From an uncultured Phycisphaerales bacterium (GTDB lineage: Bacteria > Planctomycetota > Phycisphaerae > Tepidisphaerales > Tepidisphaeraceae): a stretch of 37,229 bases of DNA. Below, piece after piece: positions 8,954-17,130 of this stretch. Within the stretch, counting starts at the first letter, position 1; each line of letters begins with the position of its first letter. The DNA lies in the NCBI GenBank assembly GCA_903871935.1, contig CAIQIQ010000141.1, positions 1 through 37,229 of the forward strand, given 5' to 3'. Below the pieces are notes generated by a model, which ran no database searches, had not been told where the DNA came from, and was given only the letters and a program-made list of their open reading frames with translations. The translations under genes and the position numbers were made by a program.

Positions 8954-10306
8954 TCACGGGTTGGTCTGTATTTGGATCGTTTCCCAGTTTGCCTGCGCGT
9001 TTTTCATTTGCTTCAATGCGTAGTGGCAAAGTTGCAGGCGGACCTCCTGGCCCGACCAGGCGCTCAGATCGACATCGACGCTCTTCCACAGATCAGGGGT
9101 GGTGGCCTTGTCAATCGGACCGGCGAAGACCTCCTGCTCGTTGACGCGGACGACCAGCCGCCAGTCACCCTCGGGATGCCGGCCAACCACCAGGTGCAAA
9201 GTCACCTTCGCAGAGGTCGGCAGCGTAGTGGTGGTCTGCAGCCGGCAGGGGAACTCCTGGTAAGACAGAAGGCTAACAAATACATTGGTTTTACCGAAGA
9301 GTTCTTTCTTCAGCCCCTGGTCGCCGCCCACCCTGCAACCATCGATCTGCCACCACGGGGCGACTTCCTGCAGGTCCTTGCTTATTTTGGCCAGGTATCG
9401 GCTGTTGACGTTGCTCCGGTCGCGAGCCATTTCGATGAGGGCCGCCTCGCCAAGGCGGTCGACGGGTTTGGGACTGCCCTGACGATGCAAAAGCAGCCAC
9501 TCATAGAACCGCTTATCGCGATAGTACCAGGACCACAGATTGTGGTCTCCCTTGGGCACCATGGCATAGACCACATCCACGCCCCGGCCGCGCAGTGCTT
9601 TGACCATCACCGACGAGCCCGGCTCGCTCTTGGCATCCACTTCGCCGGAGATCACCAGGCATGTACTGCCCGTTCCGGCCAGCGCCGCGCTGAGGACCTC
9701 AGGCTCAAACACCCGCGCCACGATCGGAGCCACCACAGCCAGCCGTTCCTTTGCGAATCGGGCAACCGACCAGCATGCGGTGCCGCCCATCGAAAAACCC
9801 GTAACATAGCGGCGCTGTGCATCCACAGGATAGCGACGCGTGATCTCGTCAATCAGCCCCGTGATGGCCTTGCCAATGCGGGCATCTTCATAGCGTGCAT
9901 CGGCCGGGCACTGCGGCCCGACCATGATCATCGGCAACCATTTCTGAATCTCGGGCCGTTCCGCCAGATCATGTGATACGCCACTGGAACGGAGCATCTG
10001 CGGATCGCTGCCGCGCTCGCCAAGCCCGGACATGAACACCAGCATCGGATACGGCGCCAACGCCTGTGTCGCAGGCAATGTCGTCGGCCGAGTGGCCGCC
10101 GTGGTCCCATAGCCCTGTGGCAGGTAAAGCAGGAACGAAAGCTGATACGGCTTGCCCTCGTCGGTGTAGTGGTACACCATATTGTGGTAGCCGGGTGTCT
10201 GGGGATTTGCCTCGCCATTACCGTAGCCCGTAATTGCATCTTGGGCAAAGCCCAGCTGTGTTACACAGCAAACCACTACAAACACAAATGCCGTGATGCC
10301 TCGCAT
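8954..10306 (-). CDS. Secreted alpha/beta-hydrolase (esterase-like) with C-terminal beta domain
   Basis: This 450-residue protein starts with a signal peptide (MRGITAFVFVVVCCV, cleavage near GFAQ), which is why I choose ATG 10306 rather than the upstream in-frame ATG at 10393. The alpha/beta-hydrolase domain shows an oxyanion-type loop (VFMSGLGERGSD), the nucleophile elbow GFSMGG, a likely acid region near SGEVDAKSEPG and a histidine in KGDHNLWSWYY. This is the architecture of dienelactone-hydrolase, feruloyl-esterase or PHB-depolymerase relatives. The last 130 or so residues look like a jelly-roll domain (VVRVNEQEVFAGP, VDVDLSAWSGQEVRLQL) that may bind carbohydrate. It lies 114 bases after the alpha-mannosidase gene on the same strand, so it may deacylate a glycan cleaved by that enzyme. 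Substrate unproven. Confidence 0.8.
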   Translation of the reverse strand: MRGITAFVFVVVCCVTQLGFAQDAITGYGNGEANPQTPGYHNMVYHYTDEGKPYQLSFLLYLPQGYGTTAATRPTTLPATQALAPYPMLVFMSGLGERGSDPQMLRSSGVSHDLAERPEIQKWLPMIMVGPQCPADARYEDARIGKAITGLIDEITRRYPVDAQRRYVTGFSMGGTACWSVARFAKERLAVVAPIVARVFEPEVLSAALAGTGSTCLVISGEVDAKSEPGSSVMVKALRGRGVDVVYAMVPKGDHNLWSWYYRDKRFYEWLLLHRQGSPKPVDRLGEAALIEMARDRSNVNSRYLAKISKDLQEVAPWWQIDGCRVGGDQGLKKELFGKTNVFVSLLSYQEFPCRLQTTTTLPTSAKVTLHLVVGRHPEGDWRLVVRVNEQEVFAGPIDKATTPDLWKSVDVDLSAWSGQEVRLQLCHYALKQMKNAQANWETIQIQTNP

Positions 10307-10420
10307 ACCCGCTAATACACTGCTGGTGGCCGGAATGTTGCACGCGCGGGGGCGCTGGGCGTTGGGCGCGGTAGCGGTAACCGGATGCGGCAATCGCGTG
10401 AATCAGCCTGCCGGTTGGGG

Positions 10421-13420
10421 CTACCTCACAATCCGTAGCGTGTGGATCGCGTACGGAGTGAACTCCAGCGTCACCTCAGATGTCTTACCGGCCAGCTTCC
10501 GCAGATTCTCCTCCAGCATGTCCACCAGGCTCACGGAGCGGCATGGGAGATTCAGACGAATCCGCGCTTTGGTCGTCGAGCCGTGGCATTCGTAGAGGCG
10601 CACGATCAGGTCTTCGCCATCCTCCGCCTGCTTCACGGCTTCGACAATCACGCTGGGGGTATCCACCTCGATGAAGCTTGTGGGGGCGGCGAAGCCGCCG
10701 CGGTGCCTGGTGGTGCGTGTGGCGCGCAGGGGCACGTTCAGCTCGTAGGCTGCGCGGACGACGCCGCCGGTCACGTGATCGCCGGCATGGGGCAACAGGC
10801 TGTAGGTGCAGTCGTGCTCGGCGCGGTCAGCCGCCGGGTCCGGAGAAGATGGGCTGCGCAAGATATTCAGGTCCATCTCGCCGCCGTGGACGCGGTGGCC
10901 GTACTTGCAGTCATTCAATAGCGCCACACCGTAGCCGGCGTCGGACAGGTCGATCCACTTGTGGGCATTGATCTCGAACTTGGCGGCGTCCCAGCTTGTG
11001 TTGGCGTGGGTGGGACGAGTAATCGAGCCGTACTGGATCTCGCAGCGGACAACCTCGCTCTGCACGGTCGTGGGGAAGCTGGTGCGAAGCATCCGGCCGG
11101 ACTCCTGCCAGTCCACGTGCGTGACGAAATCGAGCCGGCGGGAGTCGGCCTCAAGTCGGATCTCCTGGGTCAGCGTGGACTTGCCGTAGGTGTAGGTCTG
11201 CCGCACACCCGCCGCGGGACCATCAACGAACGGTTCGGATGCGCTGAGCTTCATGTACTGGGGCGCCCGGTTGCGGTAAGTCATCGGGAAATCCCAGGCA
11301 TCGCCATCATCGAACCAGACGGCCAGGCGATTGCCCTTTCCGGCGAGAGTCTCACGCCCGGCCTGCTTATCGTAAACCGATGCGATCGCGCCATCGCCGT
11401 CAAAGCGGACGCGGAGGAATTCGTTCTCCAGCACCTTGCCATCACAAGAGAGACCCGCAACGGCGAGGGCGCCGGCGAGTTGCTCATCCACCAGCGCGCA
11501 GCCACACGCCGGCACTGTCACCTGCATCCAATTCCCCGACAGGCTCAACCACTGCCGCCGCGGCCAGGAGAGGCTGTTGAAGATCACAACGGGCTTCTGC
11601 AGCGCTGATGTATCGATGCGGGCAATTAGCTTCTGCTCGGCCGCCGCCGCCAGTTGCAGCGTGCGGGCCAGAAGCTGTTCGTAACGGGCCAGCGACTCAT
11701 CATAAACGCGTGTAATCGACGATCCCGGCAGGATATCGTGGAACTGATACAGCAGTACCTCCTGCCAGATCGCGACGAGTTCTTTCTGCGGATAGGCATG
11801 GCCGGCCGTTTGCGCCAGCGCAGCGAGCATCTCGCAATCGCGCAATGCCAATTCCATCTTGCGGTTAAATCGTTTGTTGCGGGCCTGCGTGGTCAGCGTG
11901 CCCTGGTGCTTTTCCAGATAGAGTTCACCCGACCAGGTGGCGAAGGCATCGGCATCCTTCTCCCACTTGGCAAAGAAGTCGACCGCTTTCTCCTGCATCA
12001 CCGGTACGAGGCCGGCCAGGTCCTTCTCGCGATCCAAGCGTTCCAGGTGCTCCTCGCCCGGCCCGCCGCCGCCATCACCAATGCCAAAGAGCATCAGGGC
12101 ATGGGAGGAAACGGCCGAATCTTTGTAGTTCCGCTCGGCCTTGGCGAGCGCCCGCGGTGAGGCCGGCGAATTGTACGTCTCCTCCGGCAACATATGAGCC
12201 AGCACTTTGGTGCCATCGATCCCCTGCCACCAGAAGCTCTGGTGCGGGAAGCTATTGATCTGGTTCCAGGAGAGCTTCTGCGTCATGAAGTACTTCACGC
12301 CGCACTTGCTCATGATCTGCGGCAGGGCGCCGGAGTAGCCAAAGACATCGGGCAGCCAAAGGTCGCTCACCTGCTGGCCGAACTGGTCGCGCCAGAAGCG
12401 CTGGCCGTAGAGGAACTGGCGAACCAGCGATTCGCCCGACGTAACGTTCGTATCGGCCTCCACCCACATGCCGCCCTGCAGATCCCAGCGGCCCTGAGCG
12501 ATGCGCCGCTTCATTTGCGCATAGAGCGAGGGGTAGTTCTCCCTCGTCCACTGGTACTGCTGCGGCTGACTGGCGCCATAGATGTAGTCGGGATAGCGCT
12601 CCATCATCCGCAGGACGGTGCTGAAGGTGCGGGCACACTTGCGCTTGGTCTCGCGGATGGGCCAGAGCCAGCCCAGGTCCATGTGCGAATGGCCGATGGC
12701 GCTGATTGCCAGGCTAGCATCGCCGCCCTGCTTCGCCAGGTGCGGCGCGAGGATGGCGATCGCCTCTCTGGCCTCCTTCTCCGTAAATGCACAAAGCACA
12801 TCGGCCACCTGGCACAGCGCCCGGAGGATCTGCTGATGCTGCGCCGAGTTCTCCGGCAACTGCCGCATCAACTCTTCCAGCACCTCATAGTCGTACCAAA
12901 GCTGATGCATCGCGACATTCTCAATCGCGATCTTCGCCTCCTTGAGCGTGCCGCCCTCGCGGAGCTTGCCAAAGAGGTCATTGCCGCCGGCATCCGCCCA
13001 GAAGTCCACCTTCTCGCCACCCATGGCCCGATTCACCAGCGGCACCACGCGCTTGCCCGGCATGCCAAGAGACAAGTCAAATCCGCTGTTGATATTCGTT
13101 AACCCCTGGACGGGCTCACCCTTATTGCTATAGACGCAAGCCTCACCATTCACATCAATCAGAAGCACCACGCGCTGCCCTGCCGCCTCGGCGGGCACCT
13201 TGCCGACGAAGTGGAACCACGCACAGTCGAACAGGCCGCCCCACTTCTCGCCCGGCCGAAGAACAAGCTTCTTACCACTGGCCCGCTTCTCATACGCCAC
13301 CGGCTCCGCCGTTACATGCGCCCTGACCTCCAGATCAGCCACAGGATGATAAACCGCGTCGGCAATTCGGCGCGTCAGTTTCTGCAGTTCCCACTTACGC
13401 ATGGCAAACAGGTATGGCAT
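10421..13420 (-). CDS. Alpha-mannosidase, glycoside hydrolase family 38
   Basis: GH38 enzymes are Zn-dependent retaining exo-alpha-mannosidases. The 999-residue protein has the usual bacterial/lysosomal-type layout. An N-terminal sandwich domain runs to about residue 235. The catalytic barrel follows, with the metal-site motif GHSHMDLGWLWP (His/Asp near 244-248) and LPDVFGYSG, whose Asp near 358 is the expected nucleophile and zinc ligand. A further metal-site motif YQFHDILPGS lies near residue 565. The C-terminal half is a set of beta domains. There is no signal peptide, so it probably acts on imported oligosaccharides in the cytoplasm. An internal ATG at 13402 (MRKWEL) is an alternative start; neither has a clear ribosome site. 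It sits between a TIM-barrel isomerase gene (76 bases upstream) and the secreted hydrolase gene. Confidence 0.93.
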   Translation of the reverse strand: MPYLFAMRKWELQKLTRRIADAVYHPVADLEVRAHVTAEPVAYEKRASGKKLVLRPGEKWGGLFDCAWFHFVGKVPAEAAGQRVVLLIDVNGEACVYSNKGEPVQGLTNINSGFDLSLGMPGKRVVPLVNRAMGGEKVDFWADAGGNDLFGKLREGGTLKEAKIAIENVAMHQLWYDYEVLEELMRQLPENSAQHQQILRALCQVADVLCAFTEKEAREAIAILAPHLAKQGGDASLAISAIGHSHMDLGWLWPIRETKRKCARTFSTVLRMMERYPDYIYGASQPQQYQWTRENYPSLYAQMKRRIAQGRWDLQGGMWVEADTNVTSGESLVRQFLYGQRFWRDQFGQQVSDLWLPDVFGYSGALPQIMSKCGVKYFMTQKLSWNQINSFPHQSFWWQGIDGTKVLAHMLPEETYNSPASPRALAKAERNYKDSAVSSHALMLFGIGDGGGGPGEEHLERLDREKDLAGLVPVMQEKAVDFFAKWEKDADAFATWSGELYLEKHQGTLTTQARNKRFNRKMELALRDCEMLAALAQTAGHAYPQKELVAIWQEVLLYQFHDILPGSSITRVYDESLARYEQLLARTLQLAAAAEQKLIARIDTSALQKPVVIFNSLSWPRRQWLSLSGNWMQVTVPACGCALVDEQLAGALAVAGLSCDGKVLENEFLRVRFDGDGAIASVYDKQAGRETLAGKGNRLAVWFDDGDAWDFPMTYRNRAPQYMKLSASEPFVDGPAAGVRQTYTYGKSTLTQEIRLEADSRRLDFVTHVDWQESGRMLRTSFPTTVQSEVVRCEIQYGSITRPTHANTSWDAAKFEINAHKWIDLSDAGYGVALLNDCKYGHRVHGGEMDLNILRSPSSPDPAADRAEHDCTYSLLPHAGDHVTGGVVRAAYELNVPLRATRTTRHRGGFAAPTSFIEVDTPSVIVEAVKQAEDGEDLIVRLYECHGSTTKARIRLNLPCRSVSLVDMLEENLRKLAGKTSEVTLEFTPYAIHTLRIVR

Positions 13421-13496
13421 AGGCTTTTGTCCGAAGTTGGATCGGAGCGGCTCTGTGTCCGTTGAGGTCTGAAATCCGGGATTGCGGCACCGAGAT

Positions 13497-14243
13497 TCAG
13501 GCAGCGCTCTGGATCGCCTGCACGCATTTGGCGACGGCCGGTCCGGGATTGTTCACATCGGCCTCGTACTCAATCACCGAGATACACCCTTCGGGAGCCT
13601 TGGTCTTGACCAGTTCGACCATCTTCTTCAGATCGAGATTGCCTTCGCCGATGATCACATCATGGCCACGCCCAGCGCGGTCAAACACGAAATCCTTGAA
13701 GTGTACGCCATACAACCGATCAACAAACTGCTCGGCCATCTCGATCGGATTCTCGCCGGAATCCATGGCCCAGGCGGTATCCAGCTCCAGCCCCAGCCGC
13801 TTTCCGGCATGTTTGAAGATGTAAGCCAGGATCTCGCGGCTCCCCAGCCAGTCATAACCGCCGTGATTGTGAATGCCGCAGTAGATGTCGTACTTCTCGG
13901 CGTACTTCTCAATCATCTTGATCGAGTTCAGGTGGTCTTCGGGCGCAAAACTCACAGCCATGCGCTTGGCCCCTGCCATCTTCACGAATTTGCAGCGCTT
14001 CTCGAAGCTGGCCTCATCGCCCCGGTAACCTTCCACACCAATCGACACGATCTGGATCCCTGCCGACTTGAACTGCGAGATCACCGAATCGAACGTCGAT
14101 TCATCATTGAAATTGGCATGCTTGCCGCTGAGTTCGATGCCCGTGGCACCAGCCTTCTTCAGCAGGTCAACAACCTGCGAATTATCCTTAAAGGCCCGAA
14201 AACACCACGACTGCACGGCAACCGAGTTCTTTACATCATTCAC
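13497..14243 (-). CDS. Sugar phosphate isomerase/epimerase-type TIM-barrel protein
   Basis: The 248 residues form a xylose-isomerase-like TIM barrel (AP_endonuc_2 family). Expected metal- and substrate-site segments are visible: GIELSGKH with an early Glu, the Asp/His region IYCGIHNHGG, LGLELDTAW, YGVHFKD and the terminal Glu in VIEYEAD. These enzymes isomerise or epimerise free or phosphorylated sugars, or act as inosose dehydratases; the exact reaction cannot be told. The start is GTG at 14241-14243, chosen because AAGGAG lies about ten bases upstream and no better ATG is in frame. It is the first gene of the probable isomerase, mannosidase, hydrolase operon. Confidence 0.85.
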   Translation of the reverse strand: MNDVKNSVAVQSWCFRAFKDNSQVVDLLKKAGATGIELSGKHANFNDESTFDSVISQFKSAGIQIVSIGVEGYRGDEASFEKRCKFVKMAGAKRMAVSFAPEDHLNSIKMIEKYAEKYDIYCGIHNHGGYDWLGSREILAYIFKHAGKRLGLELDTAWAMDSGENPIEMAEQFVDRLYGVHFKDFVFDRAGRGHDVIIGEGNLDLKKMVELVKTKAPEGCISVIEYEADVNNPGPAVAKCVQAIQSAA

Positions 14244-14768
14244 GGTATTACGACTCCTTCCTATTTGAGATCAAGGTATGGTAAGCATGGTGATTCCCGG
14301 TGCAAACCGCACATCAAGCCGTTTTGCCTCAACCACCAATCACCTGCTCAAGCGAGTCGATCTGCACTGGCCAATTCCCAAAAATAAGCCCGCCCGCCGC
14401 TGGAGGGCGTGCGACGGGCGGTCGGAGGGTCCTGTTACTAACTACGTACATACACTAACGCGCTTTAGAACGCTTGTAAAGAAAAAGCCCCCATTTTCAC
14501 ACCCGCTTGGTGACCTATAATGCAGAGTCTGCTTCAAAACCTCTGTTTTGCCAGCTAAAGGGGGGGGGTGCCAACACGACAATCGGACCATGGAATTTGG
14601 TCACCCACCCTGGCTGTGGCGACCCGATCATGCCGCGAGTTGCCGATCCACTTGAATCTTCGCTGCAAATCGTACTCACGAAGGAAGCCGGGCGAACAAA
14701 GAGAAGAACGCCACCGGGTTGGCGATGGCGCTCTTCACGGACAGTGATGGTTCGCTCTTGCAACCGCT
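14244..14768. other. Intergenic region with terminator and possible promoter, no gene
   Basis: About 525 bases lie between the TIM-barrel gene and the prepilin-like gene, both on the minus strand. The stretch holds an intrinsic terminator pointing minus (14378-14420). Upstream of it on the minus strand is TTTACA, 17 bases, then TAGTGT (about 14450-14480), a weak promoter candidate. A run of nine G lies at 14560-14568. Reading frames here have no family resemblance and no ribosome site. Confidence 0.5.
14378..14420 (-). terminator. Intrinsic terminator upstream of the mannosidase operon
   Basis: Read on the minus strand, cgcccgtcgc (14420-14411) pairs with gcggcgggcg (14400-14391) around a 10-base loop, giving ten pairs with one G-U. 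A T-rich tract (ggcttattttt) follows to about 14378. It should end transcripts from the prepilin-like gene. Because it lies 135 bases before the isomerase start, it could instead act as an attenuator in a leader. Confidence 0.6.
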
Positions 14769-15596
14769 CTATGGCTGCCACGGATCAAAGGCGCCCTCGG
14801 CCACGTTCGGAATCTCCGTATCGACGTGGCCGTCAAGATAGAGATAGTTCGAACTCGGTCCGACCTTGGCCTTGCCCGCAGCATCCGTCCTGCGAGTCAT
14901 GCCATGCTTGTAGATATCAATCAGGCGATCAAAATCGTCGACGCCATCGGTGGTCTTGGGCGGCTCCATGAAGTAGTCCCACTCGGTGATGTACTTCTCG
15001 CCCATCAGGATCACCTCTGTCTGCGACCGCCAATTGATTTGGCTGCCCTGAGCACTGTTCTTCACCTTGTAATTGGCCACATGCTGATTGAGCACATAGG
15101 AGTGCCGAAAACTCATGACCGGTTCGTTCCAGTTCGGCTTGACGACCGCGCCGGTCATGTCAAGAACATCGGCAATCACGACGTTGCCATCCTTGTCAAA
15201 ATCCGGAAAATTCCCTGCGTCCGCGGGACAGAGCATTTCCGGCGGATCAAATCGTCCAAACACGACCATCGTCCAGACATCAGCAGTGCCATCGGGCGGA
15301 AGGCTGTGGTCCCGCGGTGGATAGCCCAGGGTGGACGGAACACTCTTGTTCATATAGCCGTTGAACTCATCCGGCCCCATCGGGAAGAGCCATCCCTTGT
15401 TGGCGTCGGCGTACATCTCCAACGCGATATACACCTGGCGCATATTCGACATGCACTGCACCTTGCGGGCAGCGACCATTGCACCCGATAATGCCGGCAA
15501 CAGCATGCCCATCAGAATAGCGATGATGCCAATCACAACCAGCAATTCCACCAGAGTGAACCCGCCTGCTCTCTTTTTGCTATTTCCGTATCTCAT
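14769..15596 (-). CDS. Prepilin-type N-terminal cleavage/methylation protein (type II pseudopilin-like)
   Basis: This 275-residue protein begins with a basic leader and the type IV prepilin signature GG|FTLVELLVVIGIIAIL. Cleavage is expected after Gly12, and the Glu at mature position +5 is present. The hydrophobic helix spans about residues 13-37. The C-terminal domain ends with NYLYLDGHVDT, the H-X-DG-like signature of the planctomycete pseudopilin families related to DUF1559. The middle contains DFDKDGN, a Ca-loop-like acidic motif. Such proteins are numerous in Planctomycetota; the structure they build is not well understood. The start ATG 15594-15596 follows a purine-rich AGGGAGAG site. 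A consensus TTGACA lies on this strand at 15666-15661, but without a good -10 partner. Confidence 0.9.
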   Translation of the reverse strand: MRYGNSKKRAGGFTLVELLVVIGIIAILMGMLLPALSGAMVAARKVQCMSNMRQVYIALEMYADANKGWLFPMGPDEFNGYMNKSVPSTLGYPPRDHSLPPDGTADVWTMVVFGRFDPPEMLCPADAGNFPDFDKDGNVVIADVLDMTGAVVKPNWNEPVMSFRHSYVLNQHVANYKVKNSAQGSQINWRSQTEVILMGEKYITEWDYFMEPPKTTDGVDDFDRLIDIYKHGMTRRTDAAGKAKVGPSSNYLYLDGHVDTEIPNVAEGAFDPWQP

Positions 15597-15801
15597 GATC
15601 CGTCTCTCCCTCTATCCACCATGTAATACACGACTCGGACAAAAACGTTGCTGACGATCTTGTCAAGCCCGTTACTCACCCGACGGCCCCCCCCTCAATA
15701 CATGGGGCACGGCCTGAAACAAACAGCCTGATGGATGCTCTGTTTAACGCGTGGATCTCGCCGTTATTGCTTATCCGGCCAGACTTTGCCATCACGGCAG
15801 A

Positions 15802-16560
15802 CTACCGCCGTTCTGCGACAACCTGGCTATAGCGTCTCCCATTCCGCTCCACCCCGTCACGCGCAACCAACACCCGGCAAGACGTTTCCACCAGCCGCGC
15901 CAACTCGCCATCTGCCATCAGTTTCCGACGGTCGCGCATTGCGTCGGCAGCATCGCTGACATGAAATGTCTCCACGATCAGCCTCGCACCCGGCCGAAGC
16001 AGTTCCGCCGCCGCCGCAACCAGCGGCCGATGCAGGTATCGGAACATCATCACCAGGTCGTACTTCCCCTGGCCCAACGGAATCCCCGTCGTCAGATCAT
16101 GCCGCACCGTCCGAATACTCACTCCACTGCGCCCTGCCAGATCAGACGCCCGGGCCAATGCATCGGGCAGGATATCAACCGCATCGACCTGCCAGCCGCG
16201 ACGGGCAAGATACACCGCCTCCCGTCCGGACCCACAGGCAAGATCAACTGCCCGGCCGGGCGCCGCCGGCACAAACTCAACCAGCAACGGCGAAGGCCGC
16301 CACAGAAACTGGGAGGATGCCCCCGTCTCGCTCAGGTCGCCCCCGCTTCTGGCAACAGCGCTATACCCACGCCCCTGCAGCAGCGCAATAGCCCGCGCAA
16401 GCTCTACCGCTGAATCATGGAAAACCCCAAGCCTGCTTCCCTTCTCAGGCAACTCATGCATCCGCAATAGAAGTTCCGCCAGCGGAATATTCACGGCTCC
16501 CGCAGCATGCCCGGCCGCGAATTCGCGCTGCGCCCGAACATCGAGCAGCGGATACTCCAT
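15802..16560 (-). CDS. Rhodanese-like domain fused to SAM-dependent methyltransferase
   Basis: The 252 residues contain two domains. Residues 1-75 are rhodanese-like: PLLDVRAQREFAAGHAAGAVNIP is the typical entry motif. The active-site loop, however, reads LGVFHDSAVELA where an active enzyme has Cys, so sulfurtransferase activity is unlikely. Residues about 95-250 are a TehB/UbiE-like class I methyltransferase: motif I is VDLACGSGREAVYLARRGW, then an acidic DAVDI, and motif IV-like KYDLVMMFRYLHRP. The substrate is unknown. It starts 15 bases after the response-regulator gene, with only a weak ribosome site (acaggt), so translation may be coupled to that gene. Confidence 0.85.
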   Translation of the reverse strand: MEYPLLDVRAQREFAAGHAAGAVNIPLAELLLRMHELPEKGSRLGVFHDSAVELARAIALLQGRGYSAVARSGGDLSETGASSQFLWRPSPLLVEFVPAAPGRAVDLACGSGREAVYLARRGWQVDAVDILPDALARASDLAGRSGVSIRTVRHDLTTGIPLGQGKYDLVMMFRYLHRPLVAAAAELLRPGARLIVETFHVSDAADAMRDRRKLMADGELARLVETSCRVLVARDGVERNGRRYSQVVAERR

Positions 16561-16575
16561 ACCTGTAACCCAAAC

Positions 16576-17067
16576 CTACGACTGATCCTCTTCCTGCTCC
16601 ACCTCATCCAGATAACTCAGCGCCCGCTCCAGTTCCCCCTTCAGGTGCCGCACCCGCAACAGGCTCTTCACCCGTGTGAGCAACTCAAACTTATTCACCG
16701 GCTTGGATACAAAATCATCCGTACCGCATTCCGTCGCCTGCTCGATATCGCCCAGTTCGTTCAGCGCTGTCACCATCAGGATCTGAATGTCGCGCGTGGC
16801 CGGATCGCTTTTGAGTTTCTTACACACCTGAAACCCGCTCATCCGCGGCATCATGATATCCAGCAGGATCAGGTCCGGGTTCTGCTGCGCAACCTTCTCC
16901 AGACAATCGATGCCATCCACTGCCGTGAACACCTTTACCGGCAGGGTTTCCAGAAATGCCTGCATCAACTCCAGGTTCTGCACGTTGTCGTCAACGACCA
17001 GAACCTTCGAGTTCGGCAGAAACGACTCGTTGTTCGGAACAGCTTTGTCCTGTTCACCCTCGGCCAT
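16576..17067 (-). CDS. Stand-alone response regulator receiver protein
   Basis: The 163 residues hold a single CheY-like receiver domain (about 20-138) with a short acidic tail, and no output domain. The acidic pair DD is at 26-27, the phospho-acceptor Asp at about 70 in LILLDIMMPRMSG, the switch Thr near 100 in ILMVTALNE, and the conserved Lys near 122 in VSKPVN. The tail (LERALSYLDEVEQEED) may form a short helix. The start follows AAGGAG. No sensor kinase is nearby, so its partner is unknown. It lies 63 bases after the S1 protein gene and 15 bases before the rhodanese-methyltransferase gene. Confidence 0.92.
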   Translation of the reverse strand: MAEGEQDKAVPNNESFLPNSKVLVVDDNVQNLELMQAFLETLPVKVFTAVDGIDCLEKVAQQNPDLILLDIMMPRMSGFQVCKKLKSDPATRDIQILMVTALNELGDIEQATECGTDDFVSKPVNKFELLTRVKSLLRVRHLKGELERALSYLDEVEQEEDQS

Positions 17068-17130
17068 GTTGCTCTCCTTCTCCCCTCTTCAGCCCTTCAT
17101 CGACTGGCACACGCCGACTCGCACACAGGC

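Noticed and set aside
14515..14781. 88-residue minus-strand frame overlapping the end of the prepilin-like gene
   Set aside because: No ribosome site, no similarity, includes a poly-C run; more likely the 3' untranslated region.
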